From: Eublepharis macularius
Lineage: Eukaryota > Chordata > Lepidosauria > Squamata > Eublepharidae
DNA length: 64,000 nt
Assembly: GCF_028583425.1 (NCBI RefSeq)
Contig: NC_072790.1
Span: 210,530,897-210,594,896 of the forward strand
Reading direction: 5' to 3'
Within the stretch, counting starts at the first letter, position 1. Each line of letters begins with the position of its first letter. This document shows positions 1 to 11,985 of the stretch, one piece after another. The notes under the pieces are model-generated. The model saw only the letters and a list, made by a program, of their open reading frames with translations. It made no database searches and was not told the origin of the DNA. Position numbers and translations under genes: made by a program.

Positions 1-1737
1 TTAAAATTATCATCCCTGGCACAAGCCATTGCTTCTAGGTTATGCCAGAAATTATGTAACTGCTGGCAGATGTGGTTGCATGTGCTTTGCACATACACAC
101 TGGTGGGTACCTACCACCCTCAGTGCTGGACTTGCCATAAGTGTTTATTTTTAAATGTACTAATAATGCAGAACTTAAAATTCCAATGACTGGAGATGCC
201 AAAGTGTTGGACTTAGGTCTTCTTGTATTCAAATAATGCATGCTACCACGGAGCCATATCCCTTCCCAAATATAATTTGAAATAATATCCATATTTGGGG
301 GACAGAGTTCATTTGTGTTGATCTGTTTTTCCTTGTCTACATAAATGACCATGCCTATACAGTCACAATAAATAATTACGTTTCATCATATTGCAAATTT
401 GGCTTAAAAGTTGCCCCCTGAATCTGAAAAAAGTTAAAGGCCATTGCTCTCAAGTGTGTTGGAGACTGAGTTTGATGGAGACAAGAGGCAGAAGATTGGA
501 GAGGGAGAATGAAAAATGTCCATTATATGGGAGAGCTTTAATCAAATTACCAAAATATGGAAAAAAATATAAATCATGTTCAAGAGCTTCAGAGCCTATT
601 AAAAAGGAACAGTGTGATGTATTGTCCGCCTGGGTTCCTTTCACAGTGACGAATAGGCACCTTTCCTGGTGCTCACTAGGATGAGTGGTGATAATGATAA
701 TGATAAATATCCATGCAAAATAACAGAACTATTAGGGAAATAGCCCCCCTTGACTCATTAAGTACACAGCTTGTGGCAGCAACTTCATACACTAAAATCA
801 GTTTCATGAGAACCTACCTGTTCATTTGCTTAAGCCTCTTGAAATACCTTTATAATTGTGCAGCCCCATCCATGAGCTTTTTTTTTTAAAGGAGAAGCTA
901 TTTTTCCATCCCTTAGTATTTCAAGTGGACTTGAATAAATCAGTTTAACCAAATAGGAGATCAGGGGCCAAAATATTTGCAAGAACCACCAAATAAGAGG
1001 AAGGCTCAAAAAGTAGACATCACCACTCTTCGTAGGAATGTATTAAAAAGAATGTAAGTTATGAAAACATAAAATAGGATTGCCTTAATATACAATGAAG
1101 TACATGATGGAAGATGGATGCATATGCAGTTAATTACTTGCTAGCATAAAGAACTATCTACAATCTACTAGATTGTACAATACTTTTCCAAACTCACAGA
1201 ATTTTACAGAGCTCAATCATGTGAGGTTCTAAAGCTGCCATCCTAAAACATATTTCTGGAAGTATGACTGTTGAATAACATGAAAGTCATGCCTGCTTAG
1301 TGCTGTTCTGTTGGTGTAAACTGCAATTAAACTGCATAGGGGTATGAATGGTTTTCCATTCTCACAAGAGCCCACCTCCTTCCTCCCCTTGCACATAGAG
1401 AAAGATTAAAAGGCACCTTCATTTGGATATCATGGCAAAGAGGTCCTTGAACAAAACAAAGTTTTTAATCAAGCTCCCCACATGAGGGGAGGATGGAGTG
1501 GGAGTGTGTGAGCATGAAAACAACCTTTTTTCATGCCCTAATGCAGTTTAATTACAGTTTTTCTCGATGTCTAATTAGAGCTCCCCATTGCAAAGGCCAA
1601 ATCCAGTTTGTATACTCTAAAGGTTTTTTTACTTTGTGAAGCAATTATTGCTCTTCCACTGGGGCTATATCCAGTGTGGTAGTAGAAAGACCGAAATCCA
1701 TGCAGTTTTTTTCTGACATGTATACCCTTTTGCACCT
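1..1737. other. AT-rich stretch, nothing assigned
   Basis: No coding region, RNA gene or recognisable repeat was identified. Short open frames at 35-352 and 391-684 have no recognisable domain and overlap frames on the opposite strand, so they are not called. Confidence 0.5.
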
Positions 1738-2290
1738 CTGACCTGGATAGCCCAGGTGAGCATGATCTCGTCAGATCTCAGAATCGAAGCAGGGTCGGCC
1801 TTGGTTAGGAATTAGATGTTCTTCTTTGTAGGTGGACTCCAGAAGAAGAAAAAAGAGCCTCAAAGCCCACCCCCACCCCCGGCCCTACAAGCTGCTAGCT
1901 AGATCATTCAGCTTGTTTCGTCCCACACATACTTCCTCAGGAGCCAGTCTAACTTCCACCCTTACAAGATAATTTCACAATCCTGGACCGTCCTGGATGT
2001 GCGCTAAATATTTTGCACGTGAGAATTGTTTCAGGTTGATTGTGAAATTGATGGATGAATAGTTTTTGTGCATGTATTTATATTTACATTTGTGTATTTG
2101 GATAAACATTATATATTTTGCACTGAGCACTTTAATATATGAGAAGTTTGTTATATATCTACGTTGATTGTATTTTTTCCCAAGTGTTGTTTTGCCTGTT
2201 TTTCCTATTTGATCTTGGGAATGCCTCTGTGTTTAGCATATTCAGGGGGCACCATAAGTCAGCTATGATTTGAGGACATTCCCCCCCACC
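1738..2290 (+). repeat. 5S rRNA-derived SINE split by a later insertion
   Basis: The head (1738-1835) contains the gatctcgtcagatctcag and aagcagggtcgg blocks of 5S rRNA and resembles the copy at 8013-8230. The tail block (ccataagtcagctatgattt, about 2250-2270) is displaced by about 400 bp, so an insertion at roughly 1840-2245 is inferred. On the minus strand near 1885-1935 that insertion carries a cctgaggaag...gacgaaac arrangement like PLE ends. 5S-derived SINEs are known in lizards. The insertion edges are uncertain and no target-site duplication was found. Confidence 0.55.
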
Positions 2291-2668
2291 CCACCCCTTT
2301 GCACAGGTTAATGGGTGTATACTTGAACATACATGATGACATATAGGATAGTGGTGGAAAATCCACTCCTGACCCTAAATATGTTCGATCTAATGTTGGA
2401 GCTGACTTTATGTGTATACAAAGTGTAGGTGTGCTAAGTCAGAAAGCATTGTTGATATACCCACAACATAGTTCCCAACTTATTGTGCTGGAATACTGAT
2501 TTGCAGCAATCCCAACGTTAAACAAGGCACAAGAGCACTATTGTGTCTTGATTAGCCATTTGCTGCCTTGTGTGAAGCAGCCAGTCATAAGGGTATTGGA
2601 AAAGACATTGTGTTCTATATTGCTCTCTGCAGCAGGCATTTGAAGCAAGCTGGGCCACATATAGGCTT
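2291..2668. other. No feature seen
   Basis: Only a short C-rich run near 2281-2297 stands out. Confidence 0.4.
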
Positions 2669-2866
2669 ACTAACCTCCAGGTGGAACCTGGAATTCTCCT
2701 AGAATTACAGCTGATCTCCAGACTACAGAGATCAGTTCCTCTGGAGAAATGGCAGCTTTGGAGAATGGACTATGGCTTCATATCTCTGCTGAGCTCCCTC
2801 TTCTCCCCAGGACCCCCCCTTAAATCTCCAGGAATTTCCCAACATGGAGTTGGCAACCCTATCCAC
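2669..2866 (+). mobile_element. Short inverted-repeat element (MITE-like), copy 1
   Basis: The unit begins with taacctccaggtggaacctgg and ends with gttggagttggcaacccta, so its ends are imperfect inverted repeats of the type agggttgccaactcca. The interior contains ctgatctccagactacagag and tctggagaaatggcagcttt. A related copy lies at 16430-16612. I recognise it as a common sauropsid repeat but cannot name the transposase family. It is non-coding. Confidence 0.55.
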
Positions 2867-5525
2867 ACACTCTCCCTCTGTGGGAGTAGCTGGTTGCCTT
2901 TTGATGGGCTGAGCAGGAATTTTGGAGGGCCTCCTTCAAATTGGCCTAGAAGGGGCACTTTTTTTTTTTGCCTACTCCTCAGTGGTATTGGTATTATTCT
3001 CTAATTAGCTTGCATGCAGTTCTATGTGTGCTTACTTGAAAACAATTCCCAAGAAAAATGTGAGAATTAGTCTAACGTGGTCTCTGCAAGTAGAATGAGG
3101 ATTCAATCCTTCTGAGGGTAAGCTCATTGAATAAAACGGAACTTGCAGCAGAGTAGGCCATTTTAGGGGGTTGTGAAAAACATTCATCCCAGTTCCAGGG
3201 ACCATCATTCTAGTCTGGAGGTTGTCATTCCAGTCCTTGAGGGCTGAGAGTGCAGTCTTAAGTCAGTTTACTGAGAAATAAATCCCATTTTATTTAATGA
3301 ATCTTACTTCTAGGAAAGAGGTGTGTAGCTTGTTTTACTTTGGGGCACTGTGTTTGACACATTCCTGTAGTAGCCCCCAGACCCTCATTTTAGGCCCCCA
3401 GTGTGGTTCTAACATGGGCTTAGGGCATCCTGCAGAAAGTTAAGCATACAGCAGTGCCTTTTTTATAAAGCAGCAGGCCATGCCAAGGGCAATGAAGCCA
3501 CAGAGATTCGTTAAGCAGCCCCATTCCTCCCTAAAGCCACCTCAGCCTGATTCAGTTGGAGAACTACCTCCCCTGGGACCTTGGAAGCCTCCTCCCAAAC
3601 AATTCTACCTTAATGAAGGACTCAAGATTTCCAGCACAATAGGCCGACTGGTTTCAGCCTGCTCGTTCCTGCCCTCCTCTAATCTTGTCAATCACCCAGC
3701 TATGAGTAGCTCTCCTGAAGCTCCTAAAGGGAACATATTTCCATTTTTGGTCTTTCTGGCCTTGTTACTTATTCTGCCCTATGCAAACCAGTGAAGTTTC
3801 CACTTTACAGTATTAGCATAATTTCATCATGCATTTCCAGCAGCAAAATTAGATTTCCATCATCCAAATTGCCCATCCCGAAAAATTCAATCTTTTCCCA
3901 TTCAGATGCTAGCATTTCTTCCCCTCCTTGTTTCAGGCAAAAAGGGTAAAAAAAGTCATCCTTTAGCCCCCAATTTTTGATGCACGCTCGGAACTCAGCT
4001 AGTTATCCCAACTCCATGGCTGGTCTCTTTTCTCATGGATCTGTTCGCTGTGCTACTTCACTACTTTGTTAGCAGTCAGACCCTCACGCTAAGAGGGCAG
4101 TTATGGATGGAATCTCATAAATGCCCCTTCCCAATATAAGTCCCAGGCATTGCCTGCACCAAGGCAGAGTGCATGCCAACTCAGAGGGAGCCTAACTACA
4201 AGAGTATGAGTCAGAGGCAGTTTACTGACTGATGGCCCCTCCATGCCCTGGAGGTCTCCTAAGAAAACCCTTGTCTAATCCCATCAACGCCCTGCTACAC
4301 TTCCCCTTACTCACATATCCTAGTCAAAGCTATTCAGCAATCCTGGTAGCTTTCCCATCTGGTGCTTACCAGGTCATCAAGCAATATTTTCACCTACAGC
4401 CTATTGCAGATATTCACTTCAGGCCTTTCTTAACTTATTGTTCTACTTCCGGACAAACCATTAAGTTATTGTTTTGGGAGCAACATGTCAGCTTGTGCCA
4501 TGGAGCATTTCACCCTGTAACTGGGCTCTCCAGCCATGTGCTCTATGTGTGTGTTCTAGATCTTTCCATACACCCCCAAATTCGTTTGGGCCTCCTCCCT
4601 TCCCTTTGCTGTGAAATGCTGGTCATTGTGCTGCTGTCTCCCTGGACCTCTTTCTTAGAGACTGATAACTATTGCCCTCCCTGAAACTGCTTTCTCCGCC
4701 TTTCCTCCTTGATTTTCTTAGCTAGCCATGTGTGCACGCTGTATGTGATTTTTGTACGTTTGCCCTTTTATTTCTCTTTTAATTAAAAACAACAACTTTC
4801 CCTTGAACATCTGACTGATTTGAGAGTTCTCTAAGGGAATAATCCCCATAAACATTAGTAGAGATTTCTAGTTATCCCCGCTTGCTTGCCACCTTAATGC
4901 TAATTTCCCCAACCAGTTAAGGAGACCTCCTATTTGGGTAACAACTTTGCCATGGAACCCCTCCACCCTCTTGCTGTCCCAGGATCTTCAAGTGTATAGC
5001 AATTTGGGTAGCACATTGGTTTTTGTGATCTGTTCCTTGTTTTATTTGATCTTTGCAATACGGGATGTGGGTCAATTGTCTTCAGCTGCAAGTACTGCTT
5101 TACCAATGCAGGTTCAGGTGGTTTGCTGCTTTAATGAAACAGATCACTCCCTAGATTCACTACTTCAGTCAGGGTAAGTTCACCTAGTGAACTCATTCAT
5201 GGTGAAAAAAATGGTATTCATACAATGCATATGCTTTGTTCTCTTAAGTGTATTCTTCTACTATGCTTTATTTTCTATATTATAATTCTATTTTTATTTC
5301 ACAGGTAGGGCTGTTACCTAATCCATATTGCATTTTTATCAGTATTTGTTCTACTGTTCTTTTAATTTCTGCATGCTGAAATAACAGTAAATAAACCCAC
5401 CTCCTGGGTGGCTGTGAAAGTAATGGACTAAACAGGATATTTGCAAAATTTTGTGGCTATAATGTCATTGGAAAAATTAGGATCCAGAATACTGGAGATA
5501 GAAGGAACCTTACAAATAATTTTCC
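2867..5525. other. Unassigned region
   Basis: Open frames at 3480-3794 (104 codons) and 4232-4684 (150 codons) start with Met but show no domain I recognise, and no flanking splice or repeat structure supports them. They are most likely chance frames. No RNA gene or repeat was seen. Confidence 0.4.
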
Positions 5526-5600
5526 CTCTTCCTTCCTTCCTTCCTTCCTTCCTTCCTTCCTTCCTTCCTTCCTTCCTTCCTTCCTTCCTTCCTTCCTTCA
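5526..5600 (+). repeat. (CTTC)n microsatellite
   Basis: About 18 nearly perfect CTTC units. They create a meaningless FLPS peptide repeat in one frame. Confidence 0.95.
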
Positions 5601-5829
5601 TTTCACAGAGAAAGAAATTTTGATTGGCAGTAACATAGGAAGTGTGTGTAGGTTATTTTGTGTGCCAGCTACCTGAGTTTCTGTTTATCCTACTATATAA
5701 ATGGCTAATTGTGTTTCAGACAACTCACTTCCTACCCTAGTGCACCTCTATAAGGCGCTTCTGTGGAGGGAAGCCTAGAAGAGGCAGCCCATCCCTCCAG
5801 AGAGTGTGCCATGGTAGGAAGCCCAGGCT

Positions 5830-6690
5830 AGGATCAGGTGCAGAGCAAGCAGCAATGTCCACACTCATCATCACCCTGCTGGGGTCAGGAGCAGAGCAGG
5901 TGGCAATGACCAACCCCCCCCCCTTTGCCCAACTCTGATCAGGACAGGAATGGAGCAAGTGGCAATGCCCAACCGCCACCTTCAACCAGCTGGGATCAGG
6001 AGCAGAGCAGGTGGCAATGCCCCCCACCTTCACCCAGCTGGGATCAGGAGTGATGGCAATGCCCACCCCCATCTTCATCCAGATGGGATCAGGAGTAGAG
6101 CAGGTGGAAATGCCTGCTCCCCATCTTCACCCAGCTGGGATCAGGAGTGAAGTAGGTGGCAATGCTCACCCCACATTTTCACCCAGCTGGGATCAGGAGT
6201 GGAGCAGGTGGTAGTGCCCACCCCTCGCCTTCACCCAGCTGGGATCAGGAGTAGAGCAGGTGGCTATGCCCACCCTCAGCTGGGATCAGCACTGGAGCAG
6301 GTGGTAATGCTTGCCCGCCACCTTCACCCAGCTGGGATCAGGAGCCGAGCAGGTGGCATTGCCCACCCCCACCTTCACCCAGCTGAGATCAGGAGCAGAG
6401 CAGGTGGCAATGCCCACCCCCCACATTCACCCAGCTGGGATCAGGAGCAGAGCAGGTGGCAATGCCAGCTCCTGCCTTCACCCAGCTGGGATCAGATGCA
6501 GAGCATGGGGTGATGTCCACCCACTGCCTTCACCCAGCTGGGATCAGGAGCAGAACAGGTGGCAATGTCCACCCCTTGCCTTCACCCAGCTGGGATAAGG
6601 AGTGGAGCTGGTGGCAATGTCTGCCCCCGCCTTCACCTGGCCAGGATCAGTCATGGAGGAGGAAGCAATGCCCGCCTACCTGCCCTCCCC
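5830..6690 (+). repeat. Minisatellite, about 41-53 bp unit
   Basis: About 16 imperfect units are each built on cacccagctgggatcaggag followed by cagagcaggtggcaatgccc. Spacing between successive gggatcagg boxes is 41 to 53 bp. Units near the edges (before 5990 and after 6600) are more diverged, as expected for an array that homogenises in its middle. Several frames stay open on both strands only because the unit lacks stops. They are not called as genes. Confidence 0.9.
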
Positions 6691-7255
6691 TTTCTAGAGC
6701 CCGTTGTATTTTTTCCAACAACAGGCCTTGTTACTAGTATATTCAATAACATACATTGAAGGTGAATGGTTTTCCCTGATTTTGTTTTCAATTGTTCAAA
6801 AATTTCACTTGGTACTGAATTCCACTTAATTCTAGGTGGACTAAGTGAATTTCTAAAATTAATTCCAAAATAGGAATATATACAATGTGCTGAAGTTGCT
6901 TTTCTGTATCTTTCCCTCTTTTATCAATGAATACATGCACATTGATAAAACACTGCAAAGTGAAGTGATCCTAATGACTGTATCAAGATTTGTTTTGGGC
7001 ACTGATTTCAATTTTGTAGAGTTGCATGAACTAGACTTCTGCATTTCTTTCGTTATTAATTATGTTAATTATAAAAATGGAGTGTTTTATAATTATAGTA
7101 ATTAATATGAAAATGAAAAGATACTTCCTATATAAATAAGCTATAACAAGGGGGAAAAGTTATGTTTTTCTTTTTTTTTGTTTGAGCAACTTTTATTTTT
7201 CCCTGAGCTGAACTTTCTCAGCTGTGTTTTCCTAATAAGGGCATAAAGCTGTGTT
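6691..7255. other. AT-rich stretch, nothing assigned
   Basis: No gene or repeat recognised. It separates the two minisatellites. Confidence 0.4.
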
Positions 7256-7870
7256 CCTTACGAGGAGGGTCCCTCTGGGCAGGACTGGTGCCAGCGTTTC
7301 TGGTTCCTGAGGCGAGATACCCGCTCACTGCTGTGCCACTGGGGTGTCTGGCTCACCAGGAGCTGAGCTGAGGTGGGCAGGAGTGGTGAAGGGGTGGAGA
7401 AGTGAGCAGGGTGGCACACTTCCCCACTCGCCTCCTCGCTCACTGCCACGCCACTGGGGCATCTGGCTCGCCGGGAACCGAGCTGAGGTGAGCAGCAGTG
7501 GCAAAGGGGCAGAGAGGCAAGCGGGGCTGCCCGCTTCCCCACTTGCCTCCCCACTCGCTGCTGTGCTGCTGGGGCACCCGGCGAGCTGGGAGCTGAGCCG
7601 AGGCGGGCAGCAGTGGCAAAGGGCCAGAGAGGCAAGTGGGGTGGCCCACTTCTCCACTCACCTGCCCACTTGCTGCCGTGCTGCCAGGGCTCCTGGCTTG
7701 CTAGGAGCTGAGCCAAGGTGGGCAGCAGTGGCAAAGGGGCGGAGAGCCAAACAGGGTGGCCTGCTTCCCCACTTGCCTCCCCGCTTGCTACTGCACTGCT
7801 GGGGTGCCTGGCTCACCGTGAGCTGAGCCACAGCAGTGAAGGGGCAGAGAGGCGAGCAGGGATGGCACCT
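7256..7870 (+). repeat. GC-rich minisatellite, about 115 bp unit
   Basis: About five imperfect units. Each contains a gagctgagc box (near 7360, 7478, 7590, 7706, 7820), then gggcagcagtggcaaaggg, gcagagaggcaagcgggg and cttccccactcgcctcccc. GC and CpG content are far above the flanks. Long open frames exist on both strands (for example 7258-7734 minus and 7344-7826 plus). Their products are low-complexity repeats of the unit and no protein family is recognisable. Confidence 0.85.
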
Positions 7871-8012
7871 CCTTCTAAGTTCAGCGGTCACAGCGGCTGC
7901 CCCCACTGCCTCAAGGGACATGCCGGTCCTGCCTCTGAGTTTTCCTGTTTGCAGACTGTAGCCACTAGGATGTGTGAGGTAGTTCAATCCTTCCTGAAGC
8001 ATATGGGATGGG

Positions 8013-8230
8013 ATGTTGATCTTACCTGGATAGCCCAGGAGAGCCTGATCTTGTCAGATCTCCGAAGATAAGTAAGGTTGGTCTTGGTTAGTATTTGGAT
8101 GGGAGACCTCCAAGGAAGACCAGTGTTGTAGAGGCGGACAATGGCAAACCACCTCTTTTAGTCTCTTGCCATGAAAACCTCACTAGGGGTTGTCATAGAT
8201 CATCTATGGCTTGAGGGCAGTATTTAGGTT
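8013..8230 (+). repeat. 5S rRNA-derived SINE, nearly full length
   Basis: The head matches the internal control region of 5S rRNA: cctgatcttgtcagatctcc, gataagtaaggttggtcttg and gttagtatttggatgggaga. The body continues with gcggacaatggcaaaccacc and ends with gttgtcatagatcatctatg and a short T-rich end. Transcription would be from the type 1 RNA polymerase III promoter inherited from 5S. The copy is diverged (several transitions in the A and C boxes) and so probably old. It is intact compared with the split copy at 1738. Confidence 0.8.
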
Positions 8231-10380
8231 TTTTTAATATGATAAGAGTTGGCTTCACATTTTGGAGACTGCCCATTTATATGGAATCAACTCGGAGAGA
8301 CAGATTATTTGCAAATTTTCTTGTGCCAAAGAACCATGTAGTATTTTATAGTTTTTTCTTTTCTTGCTTTCTGAGCTTTCTGCTTGAATATAGTTTGTTC
8401 TAATTTTTATGTATTATGTTTGTTGTCTTCCTTCTGAAGCATTTCATGCTTTTTACTTGGGGTTTGCTCCCTTTCTTACTTTATTATTTGCCTTGATGTC
8501 TACTTTGCTTTCTCCTGTCACTTCTGGCTGTTTGGAGATCTTTTTTTTTTTTACTTTAATCCCCCCTCTCCTCCTGTCTTACTTGCTTCCTTAGTTCTTC
8601 ATCAGTGTGTGATGGGCTGTGTTGCCATAATGTAGCCAAGCATGTACCCTTTTGATTTTTAATTTTTCTCACCCCACTGTAGCTGCTGCTGTTCTGCAGG
8701 AATTAAAATTAATTTGGGATTTGTCTGTCTTCTGTAACTCAGTCTGTGTTGTATGTCTGGGTGTCCAAAGTGTAACCGAAACACAGCACATTTATTTTAT
8801 CACTCTTAGTCCAGTAATAAAATTGCATACATTCCATACACACATTCTAGTATCTTATCTAACATTTGTGTGCAAATACAGCACACTGTGATTGACAGGG
8901 AAACTTCTGGCTCTGGTAGGAATAATGTGCAGCACGATAGAGGAGATCTGGGAGAAAGAGAGAGGGAGAAGAAGGGGTGGCTTTGAAAAAGCAGCAGTAG
9001 CTGCAGTCTACCTGGCACTGGAAGTCCCTCCTGCAAGATCCTGCTGCTGTTCTGCAAGCTAAGTGGCTGCAGTGCCAGTTCCTCAAGCTGCTTGATGTGT
9101 CACTGTTTCCTATTCCTATCAATTCTATCCTATCAAGGAAGGCACAGATCCAAGAAGGAGGAGGGTACTTCCATTGAAAACAATGGAAAATAACAAAACA
9201 GAATTATGAAAATGAAACAACAATAATTAAATAGACAATAATAAAACAAAACCATACAAACAACCCAATAACGAAACAGTCCATTTGGGATTTAATAATG
9301 CAACCAAAAGACACAAAACCAACTCCCATGCACAAGTCTAGCACAAATGTGTAAATAGAGTCCCAGCTCTTCTCATCTGAATATTAATAAAAAGAGTGTG
9401 GCTCTCCCACTAAATTGTAGTTTACCATTTTGCACCATGTTTATTCCTATAATTTTAATTTGGAGGCAAGGGAAAAATTATTTGCTGCCTTTCAATTCAG
9501 TGATACCCAAGGTTTCTCACAGTATAAAACAAGAAAAGTAAATTCAGATCAATGATCATGAGTAGCAGCAAAAATAGTTTAGCAACAACATAATTTAAAA
9601 CCAGTTGAGCAGAGAGATAAAATCACCAGTTATCTGTGGCAGATGTTTAACCATATAAAATAACAGGAGACTCTCATAAAAACCTTCAAAATAAAATGTA
9701 GCAGCATATTAAAAAATGGCAGACAGCAGCTCATAACAAAGGCATGATATAAAACAGCAGGATGGAGAGCCACAGCATTCTCAATGAAACATAAATAAAA
9801 ACTACAGCTTAAAATGACTATATAGCTGTCCAGTTAAACTAGCCAAAGGCCTGGTTAAATAAAAGCACCTTTACCTGTTGCCTAAAAGTATACAGACTAG
9901 ACAACAGGAAAATATTTATGGTGAGAGTATTCCATAATGGTGATATCACCACTAAGCAGACCCTGTTTCTGTTCACCATTCACCTAGAGAACATGCCTGG
10001 AAACCCTGTGAGACTTTGGGGGCAAGGCATGCAGGAAAGGATATTGGTGATGTGCCATCACTTCCATCTGGAACCCAGTAATGACATCACTGATGCTCCA
10101 GGATTTCACCGGCTTCTCACAGGAGCCCTTCTACTTCTGCTATCATTGCTTACTGCTGCTCAGCTGAGTGGTGGGAAGAAATTCCCTGAGGAAATGAAAG
10201 GAGTTCCCAGACATGATGGTGTCACTTTCCAGTGTGACTCAGAAGAGACATCATCTTGCTGGGTGATGTCCTAATATTCATCCAAAACTCCATGGTTAAA
10301 CCAATAAGAGTTTGGGGCTGAATGCTAGAACATCACTCCCAATGCGATGACATCACTTCAGGGTCATGCTGGAGGTGACA
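8231..10380. other. Unassigned region with possible old LINE remnant
   Basis: No gene recognised. The 9180-9910 part is A-rich. On the minus strand near 9850-9940 it resembles L2-like LINE 3' coding sequence, but too weakly to annotate. The open frame at 9918-10274 has no recognisable domain. Confidence 0.3.
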
Positions 10381-10382
10381 CC

Positions 10383-10500
10383 ATTATTTATTTATTTGAC
10401 TTATTTATTTGATTTATACCCTGCCCTCCTCACAGATGGGCTCTGGGTGACTAACAACATTTTCAAAAATACATTAATGATAGTAAAGGAGGTTCTACTT
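10383..10500 (-). mobile_element. L2/CR1-type LINE 3' tail
   Basis: A (ttta)-rich start is followed by atttataccctgccctcctc. This is the complement of the GGAGGGCGG...AAATAAATAAA ending seen on the L2-like copies at 15622 and 17497. Only the 3' end is present. Confidence 0.5.
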
Positions 10501-10964
10501 GGCTTCACTCAGGAAGCAGTTTACTGACTCCTGACTTTCAGAAGGAATGTCACAGATGCTTAGAGCTATGCTTGTACAGATCCAAGGCCAATTAGTATGT
10601 TTTTAGAGCTGGCACAGTCTACAGGCATTTGTTGGGCACAACTTCAGAAGCTGTGTTTCAAGACAGTGTGCACGCATAGTTCATTCTCCATACACGCTAC
10701 TGCAGAACAGTGAAATGCCACACGTTTGGCATCTCAGCCAGTAGGAGCTTGATAAGTATCAACAGCTCCACCCCACTTTTATTTTTCATAGATAGAATCT
10801 AGCAGACTCTTCCTCCCATTAATCACCTCTGAACAGATGAAGATAGTCTATGATCATTTTGTATCTGCTTATATAGAGATGTATTGGAACATGTCTGAGA
10901 TAAAATATGTGGTTAGTAATTTATGCAGTGAAGTAATAAAGAGCAATCAGAGAATGAATGGGGT
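10501..10964. other. No feature seen
   Basis: No gene or clear repeat in this stretch. Confidence 0.35.
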
Positions 10965-11098
10965 GGATCCAACCATCCTCCAGAGAGCCTTCTTCCAGCC
11001 TAAGGAGCCCTCTGAAAAGCCACTCAAATTAGTGGGATTTTCCTAATGCCAAAGACAGGTTTCAAACTTTGCTCAGTAGAGTAGTAGGATCCACCCTG
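10965..11098. mobile_element. Possible short inverted-repeat element
   Basis: About 134 bp bounded by ggggtggatccaacc on the left and gtaggatccaccctg on the right, which are imperfect inverted repeats. A similar start (gggttggatccagccatcc) occurs at 55753. It lies beside the HAUS8 retrocopy. No target-site duplication was confirmed, and the family is unknown. Confidence 0.35.
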
Positions 11099-11184
11099 AT
11101 GGGTATTACCCGACCATGCCTGACAGAACAACAATAAATTCTGTGTGCTGAAAGGTTTAGAAGTCCTATTTAGCCTTTCCCTAC

Positions 11185-11908
11185 CTAGGAACTGACTCTG
11201 GTTCTCTCCCATATGGATCCCCTTAATGGGCAGTTCATGCCACATTGAGTCCAGGGCTGTGGCGAAGTTACTGTACTCCTCCTAGAACTTGACACATTGC
11301 TCAGAAACAGGAACAAGCACTTCAAGCTGTCTGTCCAGCGTATCCAAGAGCTCCTGTTCTTTCTTCAGCCGCAGAAGTCTACGCTTCTTCCTGTGTGCCT
11401 CCTCCTGAAGTTTCCCCTGTTCCTCAGAGAGCACTAGCAAGTTCCTTTCTGTTTCTCGCTCCAGAAGGGCAAAGTTTTTCTCCATCTTTATTAAGGCATA
11501 CGTTAAAAGCAGTGTGTGAGATCCCAGCATTCCAGTCAAATCGTCTGAATTAGTGGATATCAGGGTCTGCTCTCTCCTGGAGGTGCCTTTCACGGCAGCA
11601 TTTGCCTTTGAGAGTGGTGTCACAAGGCGGGTTTTGTCTGGACGGCCATCAATCACAGAGAACTCCAGGTCAAGTCAAGCATTCCCATGATTTTCCAGCC
11701 GAGTTGACTGTAGCATCATTTCCGAGGTAGCTTTCTGCTTCTGTAACTGAACAAGGGGTCTCTTTGCAGAGGCTGCCCTCTCAAACCCTTTCGTGCCAGA
11801 CAGGCAACTCTCCACCTGCTTCCCAGCAACTTTTCTGTCATACTGCAAGTAACGGGATGGCACAATTCTTCCTCCCTTGGGCTTCGGGCTTGGAACCACC
11901 TCCACCAT
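11185..11908 (-). pseudogene. HAUS8: HAUS8 retrocopy (augmin subunit 8), broken
   Basis: The minus-strand translation matches the N-terminal half of HAUS8 (HICE1), a subunit of the augmin complex that promotes microtubule-dependent microtubule nucleation in the spindle. Anchors are GGRIVPSRYLQYDRK (human GGRVIESRYLQYEKK), SHTLLLTYALIKMEKN, LERETERNLLV, the coiled-coil AHRKKRRLLRLKKEQELLD, and MWHELPIKGIHM. The start at 11908 lies in a good Kozak context (gcggccATGG). Blocks encoded by separate exons in the host gene are contiguous here, so this is a processed copy. Two in-frame stops interrupt it, at 11672-11674 (tga) and 11279-11281 (tag). The similarity stops at 11185, exactly where a splice-donor-like CCTAG/GTAGGG occurs, so the last part may be retained intron. 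No poly(A) tail or clear target-site duplication was seen. GC-rich sequence at 11909-11985 would be the copied 5' UTR. Confidence 0.75.
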
Positions 11909-11985
11909 GGCCGCCCCTGACCAGCGCCCCCGTTCCCGTCCCGCCGCGCATTTGAAGGAAAGCGCATGCGCTCCTCAAACAATTA

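Noticed and set aside
1885-1935. Hammerhead ribozyme on minus strand in the split SINE
   Set aside because: CTGAGGA and GAAAC are present but stem II is only about two pairs and stem III is not self-complementary; kept only as a hint of PLE origin.
4232-4684. 150-codon open frame with Met start
   Set aside because: No domain, no homology recognised, no exon context; length is within chance for this window.
5830-6690. Possible CRISPR-like array
   Set aside because: Units are contiguous and diverged with no conserved repeat/unique spacer alternation, and the genome is vertebrate.
5737-6759. Several overlapping 60-110 codon open frames on both strands
   Set aside because: They are produced by a minisatellite unit that lacks stop codons; the peptides are just the repeat translated.
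7258-7826. Long open frames on both strands in GC-rich DNA
   Set aside because: The products repeat with the 115-bp minisatellite period and have no recognisable domain.
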